Origin: an uncultured Eubacteriales bacterium
Lineage (GTDB): Bacteria; Bacillota; Clostridia; Oscillospirales; Acutalibacteraceae
DNA length: 64,000 bases
NCBI GenBank assembly: GCA_900315255.1
Contig: OMYH01000006.1
Span: 1 to 64,000, forward strand
Direction of reading: 5' to 3'
Part shown: piece after piece, positions 53,248 to 60,638 of the stretch
How the letters are laid out: each line of letters opens with the position of its first letter
Position numbering within the stretch: the first letter of the stretch is position 1
The notes under the pieces: model-generated
The model's input: only the letters and a program-made list of their open reading frames with translations
Told to the model about the DNA's origin: nothing
The model's database searches: none
Made by a program: the position numbers and the translations under genes

Positions 53248-53922
53248 ATGAGAATACTCATTGCAGAGGATGAAGTTTCGTTATCGAATGCGTTGAAAAA
53301 ACTTCTTGAGCAGCAGGGATATATGGTAGATGCGGTTTATGACGGGCAGAGTGCCGTTGACTATGCCTGCGGACTTGAATATGATGTGATCATTCTTGAC
53401 GTTATGATGCCCGAGCTGGACGGATTTGAAGCGATCAGGCAGATACGCTCAAAAAAGATCAATACGCCCGTACTTATGCTGACTGCCCGAAGTGCAACAA
53501 GAGATAAAGTATCGGGGCTGAATTACGGAGCAGATGATTATATGACAAAGCCGTTTGAACCCGAAGAGCTTCTGGCGCGTGTCGGCGCACTGTCACGAAG
53601 GAAGGGAAATGTGGTGGTAGACACTATTACATACTGCGACCTGGTATTAAACATAAATTCGGCTGTGTTAACCTGCCGTGACGAGAATGTTCAGTTAAGC
53701 AAAAAGGAGTTTGATGTGTTAAAAACCTTTTTATATAATCCTACTATGACGATTACAACCGACAGTCTGATTGAAAATGTATGGGGTATAGATTCAGATG
53801 CAACAGACAATAATGTCGAGGTGTATATGTCTTTTATCAGAAAAAAACTAAGATATCTTAAATCAGATGTGGCTATTCGTAAAGTGCCTCGGATAGGATA
53901 TCGTCTGGAGGTGAAAGCGTGA
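53248..53922 (+). CDS. OmpR-family response regulator
   Basis: 224 residues. The receiver domain (1-120) has the acidic pocket (EDE), phospho-acceptor D51 (IILDVMMPELDG), LTARSA and the lysine of MTKPF. The C-terminal winged helix (about 130-220) has TDSLIENVWGIDSDATDNNVEVYMSFIRKKLR...RKVPRIGYRLE. GGGAGGCGACGA precedes ATG 53248. Its stop overlaps the histidine-kinase start by 4 bases. The paired TTTAAG boxes at 53191 and 55382 are candidate binding sites. Confidence 0.95.
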   Translation: MRILIAEDEVSLSNALKKLLEQQGYMVDAVYDGQSAVDYACGLEYDVIILDVMMPELDGFEAIRQIRSKKINTPVLMLTARSATRDKVSGLNYGADDYMTKPFEPEELLARVGALSRRKGNVVVDTITYCDLVLNINSAVLTCRDENVQLSKKEFDVLKTFLYNPTMTITTDSLIENVWGIDSDATDNNVEVYMSFIRKKLRYLKSDVAIRKVPRIGYRLEVKA

Positions 53923-55259
53923 TAAAAAGTTATCGTCGTAAGTTTATACTTTCCAACATGATTCTTTCGGGCATAGTTCTTCTGGTGGTATTTATCGTTC
54001 TCGGTGTTGTCAATTACAGACAGGAGTACAACAACTTAGAGAGTGTGATGGGTATAGTTCTGAAACCATGGAATTCCCATGAGTCCTCTTCGGTATCTGA
54101 CGTATCCAAAGCCCCAAAAGATAAGCCCCAAGAGAAATCACATAAGGAAACAGGTGGTGAGCCTGATCGTAAAAAGCCGTCCGAAACTCATTCTGACGAT
54201 GATCGTCATATGTACAGCAGCGTTATATCACATGATGAATACGAGCTGTTTACAACATTGATTTATCACACTAAAAGCAATGAAATATCGTATTTATCGG
54301 GTGTTGATTCGATAGATACAGATAATATCAGCACAATCGTTGAACAAATTGTCGAAGAACGCAGTCAATTCGGAAAGCTCAACGATTATAAGATGATTTA
54401 TTACAAAGAAACAACACCTGAAGAAACAAAAATCGCACTTATTGATTCTTCATACCTGACATTTAAAATAGTCGGCAGAATACTATTGCTTTCATTCGTT
54501 TTTCTTATGTCTCTCGGGGCTATTTTCGTGGTAAGCATTCGACTTGCACGTATCGCCTGCGAGCCGTTAGAAAAAGCTATAGAAATGGAGCGCAATTTCG
54601 TTGCGGATATATCACACGATCTGAAAACTCCGATCACTATCGTACTTACAAACAACGGGATACTGAAATCAAACAAAGATGATACGATAAGTGAACAGAT
54701 GCAATGGATCGAAAGCACAGAAGCAGCCGCAAAAAATATGATGACTCTTGTTAACGAAATGCTTACTCTCTCCGAGATAGAGTCGATTGGAAGAAAAGTT
54801 GAGAAGTATGCCGTATCGCTATCATCATCATGCGAAAAATGCATTCTTCAGCTTGAATCTCTTGCATATGAGCATAATATTGAGATCAGAAGCAATATTG
54901 CAGAAGATGTTGATGTATTATCGACCACTGATTATACAGAGCGAATATGCTCGGGTCTTATCGAAAATGCCCTGAAATACGAGCCTGCGGGTGGGTGTAT
55001 CGAGGTAGATGTTTTCAAGGATAAAAAGAATGCTGTAATTAAAGTAAGGAACTTCGGAAGCGTAATAAATGAAGAAGATATACCGCATATTTTTGAACGC
55101 TTTTATCGGGCGGATAAGACTCGCGGAAAAACCAAAGGACACGGACTGGGTCTACCGATCATCAGGCAAATGACGGAGCTTATTGGTGGAAGTATAGGAG
55201 TACAAAGTTCGAGGGAGGAAGGAACGGTATTTACAGTAACCTTTGAAATCCCTATCTGA
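53919..55259 (+). CDS. Sensor histidine kinase
   Basis: 446 residues. Two membrane helices (about 8-29 and 183-206) flank an extracytoplasmic domain with a Ser/Lys/Pro/Asp-rich segment, so it senses something outside the cell. The H-box is VADISHDLKTPITIVL and the ATPase domain has the N box (LIENALKYEPAGG), G1 (HIFERFYRADKTRG) and G2 (GHGLGLPIIRQM). The start GTG/ATG region overlaps the regulator's stop by 4 bases. The cognate stimulus is unknown. Confidence 0.93.
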   Translation: MIKSYRRKFILSNMILSGIVLLVVFIVLGVVNYRQEYNNLESVMGIVLKPWNSHESSSVSDVSKAPKDKPQEKSHKETGGEPDRKKPSETHSDDDRHMYSSVISHDEYELFTTLIYHTKSNEISYLSGVDSIDTDNISTIVEQIVEERSQFGKLNDYKMIYYKETTPEETKIALIDSSYLTFKIVGRILLLSFVFLMSLGAIFVVSIRLARIACEPLEKAIEMERNFVADISHDLKTPITIVLTNNGILKSNKDDTISEQMQWIESTEAAAKNMMTLVNEMLTLSEIESIGRKVEKYAVSLSSSCEKCILQLESLAYEHNIEIRSNIAEDVDVLSTTDYTERICSGLIENALKYEPAGGCIEVDVFKDKKNAVIKVRNFGSVINEEDIPHIFERFYRADKTRGKTKGHGLGLPIIRQMTELIGGSIGVQSSREEGTVFTVTFEIPI

Positions 55260-55273
55260 CAAATATATAGCAC

Positions 55274-55308
55274 AGGACAGGAACTATTACGGTTTCCTGT
55301 CCGTTTTT
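55274..55308 (+). terminator. Intrinsic terminator of the two-component operon
   Basis: GGACAGGAA (55274-55282) pairs with TTCCTGTCC (about 55294-55302), followed by GTTTTTG. Confidence 0.85.
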
Positions 55309-55381
55309 GTTTTAGATATATATCGAATAAAATCTGAATAATACATGAAGCTTATCTGAAAAAATTATGAAATTAAACATT

Positions 55382-55414
55382 TTTAAGATTTTTTTAAGCA
55401 GTTTATTCTAACAT
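55382..55414 (+). promoter_or_regulatory. TTTAAG direct repeat and promoter of the beta-helix dockerin protein
   Basis: TTTAAG at 55382-55387 and 55393-55398, again with an 11-bp period, followed 10 bases later by a TAACAT -10-like box (55409-55414). The arrangement copies the one ahead of the two-component operon, which suggests direct control by its response regulator. Confidence 0.55.
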
Positions 55415-55468
55415 ATAGTCAATCCGGACGGAACGGTTTAACATTACAATCAAGAAAGGACGACAGCA

Positions 55469-57847
55469 ATGAAACACATCAGAAAAAGGATCATAACTGC
55501 TATTCTCGCAGCTGCATTGTTGAGTTCGGGAACAACAGCATTTGCGGCAGGCACATCTCAAACTGCAGGTTCACCGCCCGATAAGCCCGGAAGCAGTACG
55601 ACAACAAACGTTACCTACTCCGGCGCAGAAACGATCACCTCTGCAGTTTCACAGACGAATCAGACGTACTCATCATCAACAGCAGATCAGAACGCTTTGC
55701 TTGTCAACACATCGGAGGCGGTAACGATCGGTAATCCTACCGTTACAAAAACGGGTAACTCCGACGGCGGCGACAACTGCAACTTTTATGGCATCAACTC
55801 GGCGATCATGGCTAAAGGCGGCACTACACTGACTATCACAGGCGGAACAATAACCGCATCGGCAACAGGCGCAAACGGAGTTTTCTCTTACGGTGGAAAC
55901 GGCGGTCATAACGGAGCCTCAGGTGACGGGACAACCGTGAAGATCTCCGACACTGCTATTACCACAACCGGCGGGAACAGCGGTGGTATCATGACAACCG
56001 GCGGCGGTGTGATGATAGCCGAAAATCTGACGGTAGAAACCTCGGGTCAGTCGTCCGCACCGATCAGAACAGACAGGGGCGGCGGAACAGTAACAGTTAA
56101 CGGCGGTACATATACATCCAACGGACTGGGATCTCCTGCGATCTACTCAACGGCAGACATTACAGTATCAGATGCAGAGCTGATATCAAATCTCTCAGAG
56201 GGAGTATGTATCGAGGGTAAAAACTCCATTACACTCAACAACTGTAAACTGACTGCAAATAACACAAAGACCAACGGTCAGGCTACATTTTTGGATACTA
56301 TCATGATCTATCAGTCGATGTCGGGAGATGCAGAATCGGGTACATCATCTTTCAATATGTACGGCGGAACACTCACAAGCAAAAACGGACACATTTTCCA
56401 TGTTACAAATACAAATGCCGTGATCAATCTTGAAAATGTTACGCTTGTAAACGAAGACAATGACAACATTATTCTTTCAGTCTGCGATGACGGATGGAGC
56501 GGCGCTTCCAATATAGCAGAGCTTAATGCGGCAAAACAGACTCTGAACGGTGATATTCTTGTAGGAAGCGATTCTACACTCACGCTAAAGCTTACCGATA
56601 ACTCAACGTTTACCGGAACGATCAGCGGCAATATCACAAATGCCAAGGGCAGTACAGTTTCATCCGAAACAGGAACTGTTAATGTTGTGCTTGACTCCAC
56701 CGGCGAATGGAATTTAACAGCGGATACATATGTTAATTCCTTCACCGGGTCAGCCGATAATGTTAAATCAAATGGGTTTACTCTCTATGTAAACGGTACT
56801 CCGCTTAACCAAGCGGATATATCCGAAAACACCGACACTAATGCTGCCTCCTCTGAAAGCGATACAGGTTCGGGCAGCAGTGATACCTCACCTGACATGA
56901 GCGATACAGACAGACCAACTCCTCCGGATATGAGCGATACAGACAGACCCACACCTCCGGACATGAGCGATACTGACAAACCAACTCCTCCTGAAATGAG
57001 TGATACAGACAGACCCACACCTCCGGACATGAGCGATACAGACAAACCAACTCCTCCTGAAATGAGTGATACAGACAGACCCACATCTCCGGACATGAGC
57101 GATACTGACAAACCAACTCCTCCTGAAATGAGCGATACAGACAGACCCACACCTCCGGACATGAGCGATACAGACAAACCAACTCCTCCGGACATGAGCG
57201 ATACAGACAGACCCACACCTCCGGATATGAGTGATACAGACAGACCCACACCTCCGAATGACATGAGCGATACAGACAAACCAACTCCTCCTGAAATGAG
57301 TGATACAGACAAACCAACTCCTCCGGATATGAGTGATACAGACAGACCCACTCCTCCGGATATGAGCGATACTGACAGACCCACACCTCCGGATAGCAGC
57401 GATACGGACAGACCCACACCTCCGGACATGAGCGATACAGACAGACCCACTCCTCCGGACATGAGCGATACAGACAAACCAACTCCTCCGGATATGAGTG
57501 ATACAGACAGACCCACACCTCCGGATATGAGTGATACAGACAGACCCACTCCTCCGGATATAAGCGATACGGATACTGACACAAATTCCGATACCGAAGC
57601 ACCTTCAACACATGAGCATTCCAAGAGAAAATCCGGTGACGTTGAAGGAGACGGAAAGATCTCAGCTAAGGACAGTATGCTTATTCAGAGATACGTTATT
57701 AACATCAGAAAGTTGGATGACACCGATCTTAAAGCTGCCGATGTAAACGGTGACGGAAAGGTTACGAACAAGGATGCACTTGAGATCTTAAGGTATACGA
57801 TCAATTTGTCAAAGAACGATAAGATCGGTAAGGATATGGAAGAATAA
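55469..57847 (+). CDS. Beta-helix carbohydrate-binding-like protein with proline-rich repeats and dockerin
   Basis: 792 residues. A signal peptide covers about 1-27. Residues about 45-450 are a Gly/Thr/Asn-rich right-handed beta-helix resembling the Cthe_2159-type carbohydrate-binding family (TLTITGGTITASATGANG...GGTVTVNGGTYTSNG). Residues about 477-697 are 20 tandem 11-residue repeats (MSDTDRPTPPD or ...DKPTPPE). A C-terminal type I dockerin follows at about 730-792 (GDVEGDGKISAKDSMLIQRY...NKDALEILRYTINLSKN). The repeats are a stiff, charged linker between binding domain and dockerin. It lies just after a two-component operon with which it shares a promoter box. AAGAAAGGACGA precedes ATG 55469. 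Confidence 0.88.
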   Translation: MKHIRKRIITAILAAALLSSGTTAFAAGTSQTAGSPPDKPGSSTTTNVTYSGAETITSAVSQTNQTYSSSTADQNALLVNTSEAVTIGNPTVTKTGNSDGGDNCNFYGINSAIMAKGGTTLTITGGTITASATGANGVFSYGGNGGHNGASGDGTTVKISDTAITTTGGNSGGIMTTGGGVMIAENLTVETSGQSSAPIRTDRGGGTVTVNGGTYTSNGLGSPAIYSTADITVSDAELISNLSEGVCIEGKNSITLNNCKLTANNTKTNGQATFLDTIMIYQSMSGDAESGTSSFNMYGGTLTSKNGHIFHVTNTNAVINLENVTLVNEDNDNIILSVCDDGWSGASNIAELNAAKQTLNGDILVGSDSTLTLKLTDNSTFTGTISGNITNAKGSTVSSETGTVNVVLDSTGEWNLTADTYVNSFTGSADNVKSNGFTLYVNGTPLNQADISENTDTNAASSESDTGSGSSDTSPDMSDTDRPTPPDMSDTDRPTPPDMSDTDKPTPPEMSDTDRPTPPDMSDTDKPTPPEMSDTDRPTSPDMSDTDKPTPPEMSDTDRPTPPDMSDTDKPTPPDMSDTDRPTPPDMSDTDRPTPPNDMSDTDKPTPPEMSDTDKPTPPDMSDTDRPTPPDMSDTDRPTPPDSSDTDRPTPPDMSDTDRPTPPDMSDTDKPTPPDMSDTDRPTPPDMSDTDRPTPPDISDTDTDTNSDTEAPSTHEHSKRKSGDVEGDGKISAKDSMLIQRYVINIRKLDDTDLKAADVNGDGKVTNKDALEILRYTINLSKNDKIGKDMEE
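56897..57559 (+). repeat. 33-bp tandem repeat array, 20 units
   Basis: Twenty units encoding (M/S/I)SDTD(R/K)PTP(P)(D/E) run in frame for 663 bases; one unit carries an extra Asn codon and one reads SPD. Third-position variation among units shows the array is not freshly duplicated. The length (a multiple of three) keeps the frame when units are gained or lost. Confidence 0.95.
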
Positions 57848-57854
57848 CCTTTGC

Positions 57855-57884
57855 AGGCGTCGATGCAGTATCGGCGCCTCTTTG
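57855..57884 (+). terminator. Intrinsic terminator
   Basis: AGGCGTCGAT (57855-57864) pairs with ATCGGCGCCT (57870-57879), followed by CTTT, shortly after the stop of the dockerin protein. Confidence 0.6.
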
Positions 57885-57943
57885 TGTGTTAAACCAAACT
57901 GTCAGAAGGTTCAATCAGAATAAAAAATAGTTTTCTTTAACTG

Positions 57944-57972
57944 TTGACAAGTTAGCGGATAATAACTATAAT
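57944..57972 (+). promoter_or_regulatory. Consensus promoter of the HMA protein, with overlapping inverted repeat
   Basis: TTGACA (57944-57949), a 17-base spacer and TATAAT (57967-57972). TAACT (57938-57942) and AGTTA (57950-57954) form an inverted repeat over the -35 box, a likely repressor site given the metal-binding product. Confidence 0.65.
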
Positions 57973-58047
57973 AGAATAAGTTACGAAACAATCTGCTGAC
58001 AAAAATATAGGAATATACTATGACAACTATGAAAGAAGGGTTTTACA

Positions 58048-58296
58048 ATGACAAAAGCTACACTAAAAATAGAAGGAATGATGTGTGGTATGTGCGAGGC
58101 GCATATCTGCGATGTAATACGAAAGACAATACCTGATGCGTCGAAGGTAAAGGCGTCAAAATCGAAGGGTGAGGCGACATTTTTAACGGAGACTGCCGTT
58201 GATGAAGAAGAGCTGAAGAAGGCAATAGGGGATACAGGCTACACCTGTCTGAGCGTACAAAAAGAACCTTTTGAGAAGAAAAGATGGTTTTTTTAA
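58048..58296 (+). CDS. Heavy-metal-associated (HMA) domain protein
   Basis: 82 residues, a single HMA ferredoxin-like domain with the metal-binding MxCxxC loop (GMMCGMCEAH) at about 10-16 and a GYTC near the end. It is CopZ-like in size and probably a cytoplasmic copper(I) chaperone or buffer. No copper ATPase is next to it. GAAGGG precedes ATG 58048. It has its own consensus promoter. Confidence 0.88.
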   Translation: MTKATLKIEGMMCGMCEAHICDVIRKTIPDASKVKASKSKGEATFLTETAVDEEELKKAIGDTGYTCLSVQKEPFEKKRWFF

Positions 58297-58306
58297 TGCA
58301 GCACAA

Positions 58307-58391
58307 AGAGTACGAAAAGCTATAGATTTCTTTTTCTCGCGTTATGGAACGAATTCAGATCATACGGCTTTTTCGTACTCTCGCTTTTTTA
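58307..58391 (+). terminator. Long-loop terminator after the HMA gene
   Basis: AGAGTACGAAAAGC (58307-58320) is complementary to GCTTTTTCGTACTCT (58367-58381), followed by CGCTTTTTT. Confidence 0.6.
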
Positions 58392-58437
58392 CGGCTTCGG
58401 TCAGGCAAATATTTTTCAAAAATCTTGAAATTATGTA

Positions 58438-58466
58438 TTGACAATACGATTTTAATATGCTATAAT
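58438..58466 (+). promoter_or_regulatory. Consensus promoter of the tRNA cluster
   Basis: TTGACA (58438-58443), 17 bases and TATAAT (58461-58466): perfect sigma-A boxes about 74 bases before tRNA-His, as expected for stable RNA. Confidence 0.85.
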
Positions 58467-58539
58467 ATCAATCGTTGAGTTAATCAAAAGCAGTGAGCTA
58501 ATGAAACATTCGTGTTGCATTGTTATGAATATTGAATAT

Positions 58540-58617
58540 GGTGGGTATAGCTTAGTTGGTTAAAGCGCCAGTTTGTGGCACTGGAGACCGTCGGTTCGAA
58601 TCCGACTATCCACCCCA
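58540..58617 (+). tRNA. tRNA-His (GTG)
   Basis: Cloverleaf with acceptor GTGGGTA / TATCCAC, the extra G at position -1 (58540) facing C73, anticodon GTG in the loop (TTTGTGGC), GTTCGAATC in the T arm and an encoded CCA. Confidence 0.95.
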
Positions 58618-58620
58618 TTT

Positions 58621-58696
58621 GATCCATTAGCTCAGTTGGCAGAGCACTTGACTTTTAATCAAGGTGTCCGGAGTTCGAATCTCCGATGGGTCACCA
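58621..58696 (+). tRNA. tRNA-Lys (TTT)
   Basis: Acceptor GATCCAT / ATGGGTC, anticodon stem TTGA / TCAA around CTTTTAA with anticodon TTT, GTTCGAATC T arm and encoded CCA. It starts 3 bases after tRNA-His. Confidence 0.95.
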
Positions 58697-58727
58697 TTAG
58701 CTGTTCTTAGTAACAGCTAATTTTTTT
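58697..58727 (+). terminator. Terminator between tRNA-Lys and tRNA-Gln
   Basis: TTAGCTGTT pairs with AACAGCTAA (58712-58720), followed by seven T (58721-58727). It would end the His-Lys transcript, so tRNA-Gln must depend on readthrough or its own start. Confidence 0.8.
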
Positions 58728-58729
58728 AT

Positions 58730-58802
58730 TGGGCTGTCGCCAAGCGGTAAGGCAACGGACTTTGACTCCGTCATCTCGTGGGTTCGAATCCCGCCAGCCC
58801 AG
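58730..58802 (+). tRNA. tRNA-Gln (TTG)
   Basis: Acceptor TGGGCTG / CAGCCCA, anticodon stem around CTTTGAC with anticodon TTG, GTTCGAATC T arm. CCA is not encoded, unlike the two preceding tRNAs. The gene begins at the end of the terminator T-run. Confidence 0.9.
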
Positions 58803-58807
58803 CTTAT

Positions 58808-58848
58808 AACCGGTGCCTTAAAGACTTTGTCTGCGGGTACCGGTTTTT
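58808..58848 (+). terminator. Terminator after tRNA-Gln
   Basis: AACCGGTGCC (58808-58817) pairs with GGGTACCGGTT, followed by TTTTT. Confidence 0.75.
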
Positions 58849-58927
58849 GATATGTGTTTTATATAAATTCTAAAAAACAAGGATAATTCTTTGAACAGTT
58901 TTTTGTACATACTATGGAATTTAGCTA

Positions 58928-58956
58928 TTGAATTTAGCCTTGAATTATTATATAAT
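58928..58956 (+). promoter_or_regulatory. Promoter of the F-type ATP synthase operon
   Basis: TTGAAT (58928-58933), a 17-base spacer and TATAAT (58951-58956), 43 bases before the first gene. Confidence 0.7.
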
Positions 58957-58998
58957 TAAACTGTTGGTTTATGATTATACGTTTTATCAACGAAAGGT

Positions 58999-59418
58999 GT
59001 GATTGGAGCTTTGTCTAAACTTGACCCTACCGTAAAAAAAGAAACCTTATATATAACTGCATGGGTGCTTATCCTTAGCGCTGTAATGCAGGCCGTGTTT
59101 CTTGTACTCGGCAAGTGGGGGATAGATGTACTGCTCGGAAATCTTCTGTCGGGTGTTTGCGCTTGCCTGAACTTCTTGCTTATGGGCATCACCGTTCAGA
59201 AGGCTATTGAAAAAGACAGCGATGATGCAAGATCTGCAATGAAGTTTTCTCAAACTATGAGACTGTTCATGCAGTTTGCTTTCGGAGCTGTCGGTGTGAT
59301 TTTTTTCAATCCTATTGCTTCGGTCATTCCTCTTTTTTTCCCTCGTATTGCTGTGACGTTTCGTCCTCTGATGGATAAACGCAGCAACAAAACACATTCA
59401 GATAAAGGTGGTGAATGA
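58999..59418 (+). CDS. atpI: ATP synthase subunit I-like protein
   Basis: About 139 residues with four membrane helices (TLYITAWVLILSAVMQAVFLVLG, VLLGNLLSGVCACLNFLLMGI, LFMQFAFGAVGVIFF and PIASVIPLFFPRIAVTF). Size, topology and place before atpB match the AtpI/UncI family, which helps assemble the c ring. The start is uncertain: GTG 58999 nearly abuts AAAGG, and TTG 59011 (MSKLDP) is a good alternative. It overlaps atpB by 4 bases. Confidence 0.75.
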   Translation: MIGALSKLDPTVKKETLYITAWVLILSAVMQAVFLVLGKWGIDVLLGNLLSGVCACLNFLLMGITVQKAIEKDSDDARSAMKFSQTMRLFMQFAFGAVGVIFFNPIASVIPLFFPRIAVTFRPLMDKRSNKTHSDKGGE

Positions 59419-60314
59419 TTACCGTGAAAGAAAAGTCGCTTTCTTTCCGTATAGTCGATAGTCTTTTGCTCATCGGATCTATACTTCCGTTCGTTGTCGG
59501 CATTATGCTGTATATCCTTTTGGAGCCTGCATCGGAAGGTATAGAAATTGCGGGTGCAAAGATATATTTTACGCTGCATATGCCTTTGCAGGATCTACCG
59601 ATCACGGAATCTCAGGTGAATTCCTGGTTAGTGATCGCCGCATTGTTTTTCCTGTGTCTTTACTTAACGCACGGCCTTTCGGTGAAACATCCGACACGCA
59701 GACAACACGCTGCCGAATGGATAGTAGAGACAACCGAAAACCTTGTCCTGGGCAATATGGGAGAGTTCTTCTCCGGGTTTGCACCGTTTGTAGCGGCTAT
59801 TATGGGACTTTCGGCGTTTTCAAGCTTACTTACGCTTATAGGATTATATCCGCCGACATCAGACCTGAACGTTGTTGCGGGTTGGGCGCTTCTTGTGTTT
59901 ATTTTAATTACATATTATAAAATGAAATGCGGACCCGTCCATTATCTGAAAAGCTTTGGTGATCCCGTACCGTTCCTTGCCCCGCTAAATATTATCAGCG
60001 AATTTGCAACTCCTGTTTCGATGGCATTCCGTCACTACGGAAATGTTCTTTCGGGATCGGTTATTTCGGTACTTGTTGCAGTCGGGCTGCAGGGTATAAC
60101 ACATATGCTGCTCGGCAGACTGCCCGGTTTTCTCGGACAGTTCCCGTTTTTACAAATAGGTATCCCTGCCATATTGTCTATTTATTTTGACATATTCAGC
60201 GGCTGCCTGCAGGCATTTATTTTTGCAATGCTCACAATGCTTTATATTTCTACGGGATTCCCGGAAGATGATTATAAGGAAAAACTGAGAAAGAAGAAAT
60301 TAAGGAGACACTGA
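59415..60314 (+). CDS. atpB: F-type ATP synthase subunit a
   Basis: 299 residues with about six membrane helices. The essential arginine is R206 in the stator helix (MAFRHYGNVLSGSVISVL), and the final helices (GIPAILSIYFDIFSGCLQAFIFAMLTMLYIS) are intact. The last residues KLRRH-stop are encoded by the left end of the MITE copy that begins at 60300; the original C-terminus is lost, but only past the last helix. ATG 59415 overlaps the stop of the preceding gene. Confidence 0.93.
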   Translation: MITVKEKSLSFRIVDSLLLIGSILPFVVGIMLYILLEPASEGIEIAGAKIYFTLHMPLQDLPITESQVNSWLVIAALFFLCLYLTHGLSVKHPTRRQHAAEWIVETTENLVLGNMGEFFSGFAPFVAAIMGLSAFSSLLTLIGLYPPTSDLNVVAGWALLVFILITYYKMKCGPVHYLKSFGDPVPFLAPLNIISEFATPVSMAFRHYGNVLSGSVISVLVAVGLQGITHMLLGRLPGFLGQFPFLQIGIPAILSIYFDIFSGCLQAFIFAMLTMLYISTGFPEDDYKEKLRKKKLRRH

Positions 60315-60394
60315 TTAAATCGAGTGCCGAAGTTGCGCCGTCAGATTTTTAGGCAAATTGTGCGAAAAATCCGCAGGAATACTGACGTATTTCA
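60300..60394 (+). mobile_element. MITE-like element, copy 3, right end missing
   Basis: The first 95 bases match copy 1 (TTAAGGAGACACTG...GACGTATTTCA), then the sequence switches directly to the atpE remnant at 60395. The right 32 bases, including the right terminal repeat, are absent. The element lies at the atpB/atpE junction and has replaced the start of atpE. Either insertion followed by deletion or a misassembly at a repeat is possible. Confidence 0.8.
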
Positions 60395-60622
60395 GGTATA
60401 GGTCCCGGTATCGGTGAAGGCAACGCTGTTGCAAGTGCCTGCGAAGCAATAGGACGTCAGCCGGAAAGCAAAGGCTCGGTAACAACAACAATGCTCATGG
60501 GCTGTGCCGTTGCAGAAACAACAGGCCTTTATGCATTGGTTATCGCTATCCTTCTTATATTCCTTGCACCCGGCAGACTTGTAAATATTCTTGTGGATAC
60601 AATGCTCGCTTTAAAGCAGTGA
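60395..60622 (+). pseudogene. atpE: F-type ATP synthase subunit c, 5' truncated by a MITE
   Basis: 75 codons remain, beginning GIGPGIGEGNAVASACEAIGRQPE and ending in the stop at 60620-60622. About 24 residues of the first helix are missing and the frame has a stop at 60383-60385 without any start codon. Two carboxylates, E8 and E41 of the remnant (codons at 60416 and 60515), are 33 residues apart. This matches the E32/E65 two-carboxylate pattern known from some sodium-coupled c rings, with ETTG after the second. The rest of the operon is intact, so loss of this subunit would disable the enzyme unless another copy exists. Confidence 0.85.
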
Positions 60623-60638
60623 TCGGGGAGAAATAATT

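Noticed and set aside
56897..57559. CRISPR array
   Set aside because: The repeats are directly adjacent 33-bp coding units without unique spacers and no cas genes are present.
56785..57624. Long open frames on the minus strand across the beta-helix dockerin gene
   Set aside because: They arise because the 33-bp repeat keeps all frames open; they encode only low-complexity repeats, lack ribosome sites and lie opposite a well-supported secreted protein gene.
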